DNA from: Clostridia bacterium
Lineage (GTDB): Bacteria > Bacillota > Clostridia > Monoglobales > Firm-18
DNA: 64,000 nt
NCBI GenBank assembly: GCA_017397315.1
Contig: JAFQJA010000019.1
Coordinates: 1 to 64,000 of the forward strand
Reading direction: 5' to 3'
Part shown: positions 63,039 through 64,000 of the stretch, piece by piece
How the letters are laid out: every line of letters starts with the position of its first letter
Position numbering within the stretch: the first letter of the stretch is position 1
Made by a program: the position numbers and the translations under genes
The notes under the pieces: model-generated
Told to the model about the DNA's origin: nothing
Seen by the model: the letters and a program-made list of their open reading frames with translations, nothing else
Databases searched by the model: none

Positions 63039-64000
63039 ATGGAAGGTGTAGTAAATGTAACGCCGTATAACGAAACGGCTGAACAGTCTATTATAGGCTC
63101 AATGCTTTTAGACAGGGATTGTATCGGCACTGTTACACAAATAGTGAGAAGCGGTGATTTTTATGACCCGCGTAACCGAGAATACTTTGAATGTATTTCC
63201 GATTTATACAATCTGGATTTGCCTGTTGACATTATAACTGTGTCAGAAAGGCTTAAGAAAAGAGGTACTTTTGAAAAAACAGGTGCAGAGGAATATCTTG
63301 TAGATGTTGCAAACTGTGTTTCAACAAGTGCTAATGTAAAACATTACTGTAAAATTGTTGCAGAGTATTCGGTAAGAAGAAAACTTATTTCTGTGTCTGC
63401 TGAAATAAATGAGATGGCATACGGCGGGAATGAAGACATTGACAAAATTCTTGACCTGTCCTCGCAGAAGGTTTTTGACATTGCTTTAAAAAGAACCAAC
63501 GCCGAATTTATGCCTATTCGTGATGTGTTATCCGCAAATTTTGAAAAACTTGCGGAATTATCTAAAAATCCGGGCAAATTAGTGGGCGTTCCTACCGGGT
63601 TTAATAAACTTGACAGCATATTATCAGGTCTTAACAAGGCTAATTTTGTCCTTGTTGCAGCACGACCTGCTATGGGTAAAACTAGTTTTGCACTTAATAT
63701 TGCAACTAATGCGGCTCTTATTGCAAACAAAAAAGTTGCTATTTTCAGTCTTGAAATGAGTAAAGAAGAAATTGTTAACAGAATTTGGTTCTCATCTGCA
63801 ATGGTGGAATCAAACAAGATAAAAACAGGAGAAGTTCAACCTGCTGACTGGACAAGGCTTATTAATTCTATGAAATTGTTGTCTCCTGCAAATATTTATA
63901 TTGATGATACATCATCAATCTCTGTTATGGACATTCGTTCAAAATGCCGACGCCTTATGATGGAGCAGGGTCTTGATTTAATAATCATTGATCACATTCA
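63039..64000 (+). CDS. dnaB: Replicative DNA helicase DnaB (3' truncated by the window end)
   Basis: The frame from ATG 63039 (behind GAGGAGAG) runs off the window with no stop, so about 320 of roughly 440 residues are seen. It opens with the DnaB N-terminal domain (PYNETAEQSIIGSMLLDRDC, about 8-27), then the linker and RecA-like core with PTGFNKLDSILSGL, Walker A ARPAMGKTSF and FSLEMSKEEIVNR. The Walker B end reads LIIIDHI where the family usually has IDYLQ. It is in an operon with gdpP and rplI. Confidence 0.95.
   Translation, partial: MEGVVNVTPYNETAEQSIIGSMLLDRDCIGTVTQIVRSGDFYDPRNREYFECISDLYNLDLPVDIITVSERLKKRGTFEKTGAEEYLVDVANCVSTSANVKHYCKIVAEYSVRRKLISVSAEINEMAYGGNEDIDKILDLSSQKVFDIALKRTNAEFMPIRDVLSANFEKLAELSKNPGKLVGVPTGFNKLDSILSGLNKANFVLVAARPAMGKTSFALNIATNAALIANKKVAIFSLEMSKEEIVNRIWFSSAMVESNKIKTGEVQPADWTRLINSMKLLSPANIYIDDTSSISVMDIRSKCRRLMMEQGLDLIIIDHI

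Noticed and set aside
1-64000. Search for tRNA, rRNA, CRISPR arrays, insertion sequences, phage or toxin-antitoxin genes
   Set aside because: No cloverleaf with anticodon, repeat-spacer pattern, transposase or integrase motif was found; almost all bases lie in recognisable housekeeping genes.

Overview
The window is about 64 kb of low-GC (roughly 35-40% by eye), gene-dense bacterial chromosome. It most likely comes from an anaerobic member of the Clostridia (Bacillota). The indicators are a PolC-type DNA polymerase III with an internal exonuclease, the order frr-uppS-cdsA-dxr-rseP-ispG-polC, a CIRCE-controlled hrcA-grpE-dnaK-dnaJ-prmA cluster, RNase M5, TagO/WecA plus WecB, GdpP, ComF/ComEA-like genes, canonical TTGACA/TATAAT promoters, strong GGAGG ribosome sites, frequent TTG/GTG starts and many U-tract hairpins. 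I saw no rRNA, tRNA, insertion sequence, prophage or CRISPR array, and no gene-free stretch exceeds 300 bases. Nothing allows a genus to be named.

Layout. Positions 1-2448 hold a 5'-truncated FAD-linked oxidase and tmcAL. carB follows at 2660-5860, behind a promoter, a 21-codon U-rich leader ORF and an attenuator-like hairpin. A leftward operon (10276 to 5899) runs aminotransferase-trpS-wecA-wecB. It shares its -35 region with the divergent rightward gltX-nucleoside hydrolase-ABC-F run. Citrate synthase, an EF-G paralogue and a YihY-type membrane protein lead to a sugar ABC system (mglBAC-like, 19310-22981) and a polar amino-acid ABC system (23213-25431). Next come a small membrane-anchored protein, recD2, comF and a comEA-like gene, then a convergent 2-hydroxyacid dehydrogenase.

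Positions 30331-43065 form a long rightward housekeeping run. It covers ribosome recycling, undecaprenyl and CDP-diacylglycerol synthesis, two MEP-pathway steps, a site-2 protease, PolC, RNase M5, a lipid flippase and RuvB. A convergent aroA is followed by lepA-hemW and then the heat-shock cluster (47387-52987). A leftward GH3-GH94-HPr-like operon (57295-53232) looks like a cytoplasmic disaccharide module. The window ends with a Cys-cluster protein, a small DMT protein, mtaB, a DUF2232 protein, gdpP, rplI and a 3'-truncated dnaB.

Most notable points. (1) dnaK is intact across about 605 codons except for an in-frame TAA at codon 20. (2) The carB leader has the geometry of nucleotide-sensing transcription attenuation. 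(3) A compact three-helix palindromic element is stranded between two facing terminators at 53097-53161. (4) tmcAL appears to start at a rare ATT codon. (5) A terminator hairpin before the recD2 operon also buries the next gene's ribosome-binding site. (6) An HPr-fold protein without the catalytic histidine is encoded with a GH3/GH94 pair.
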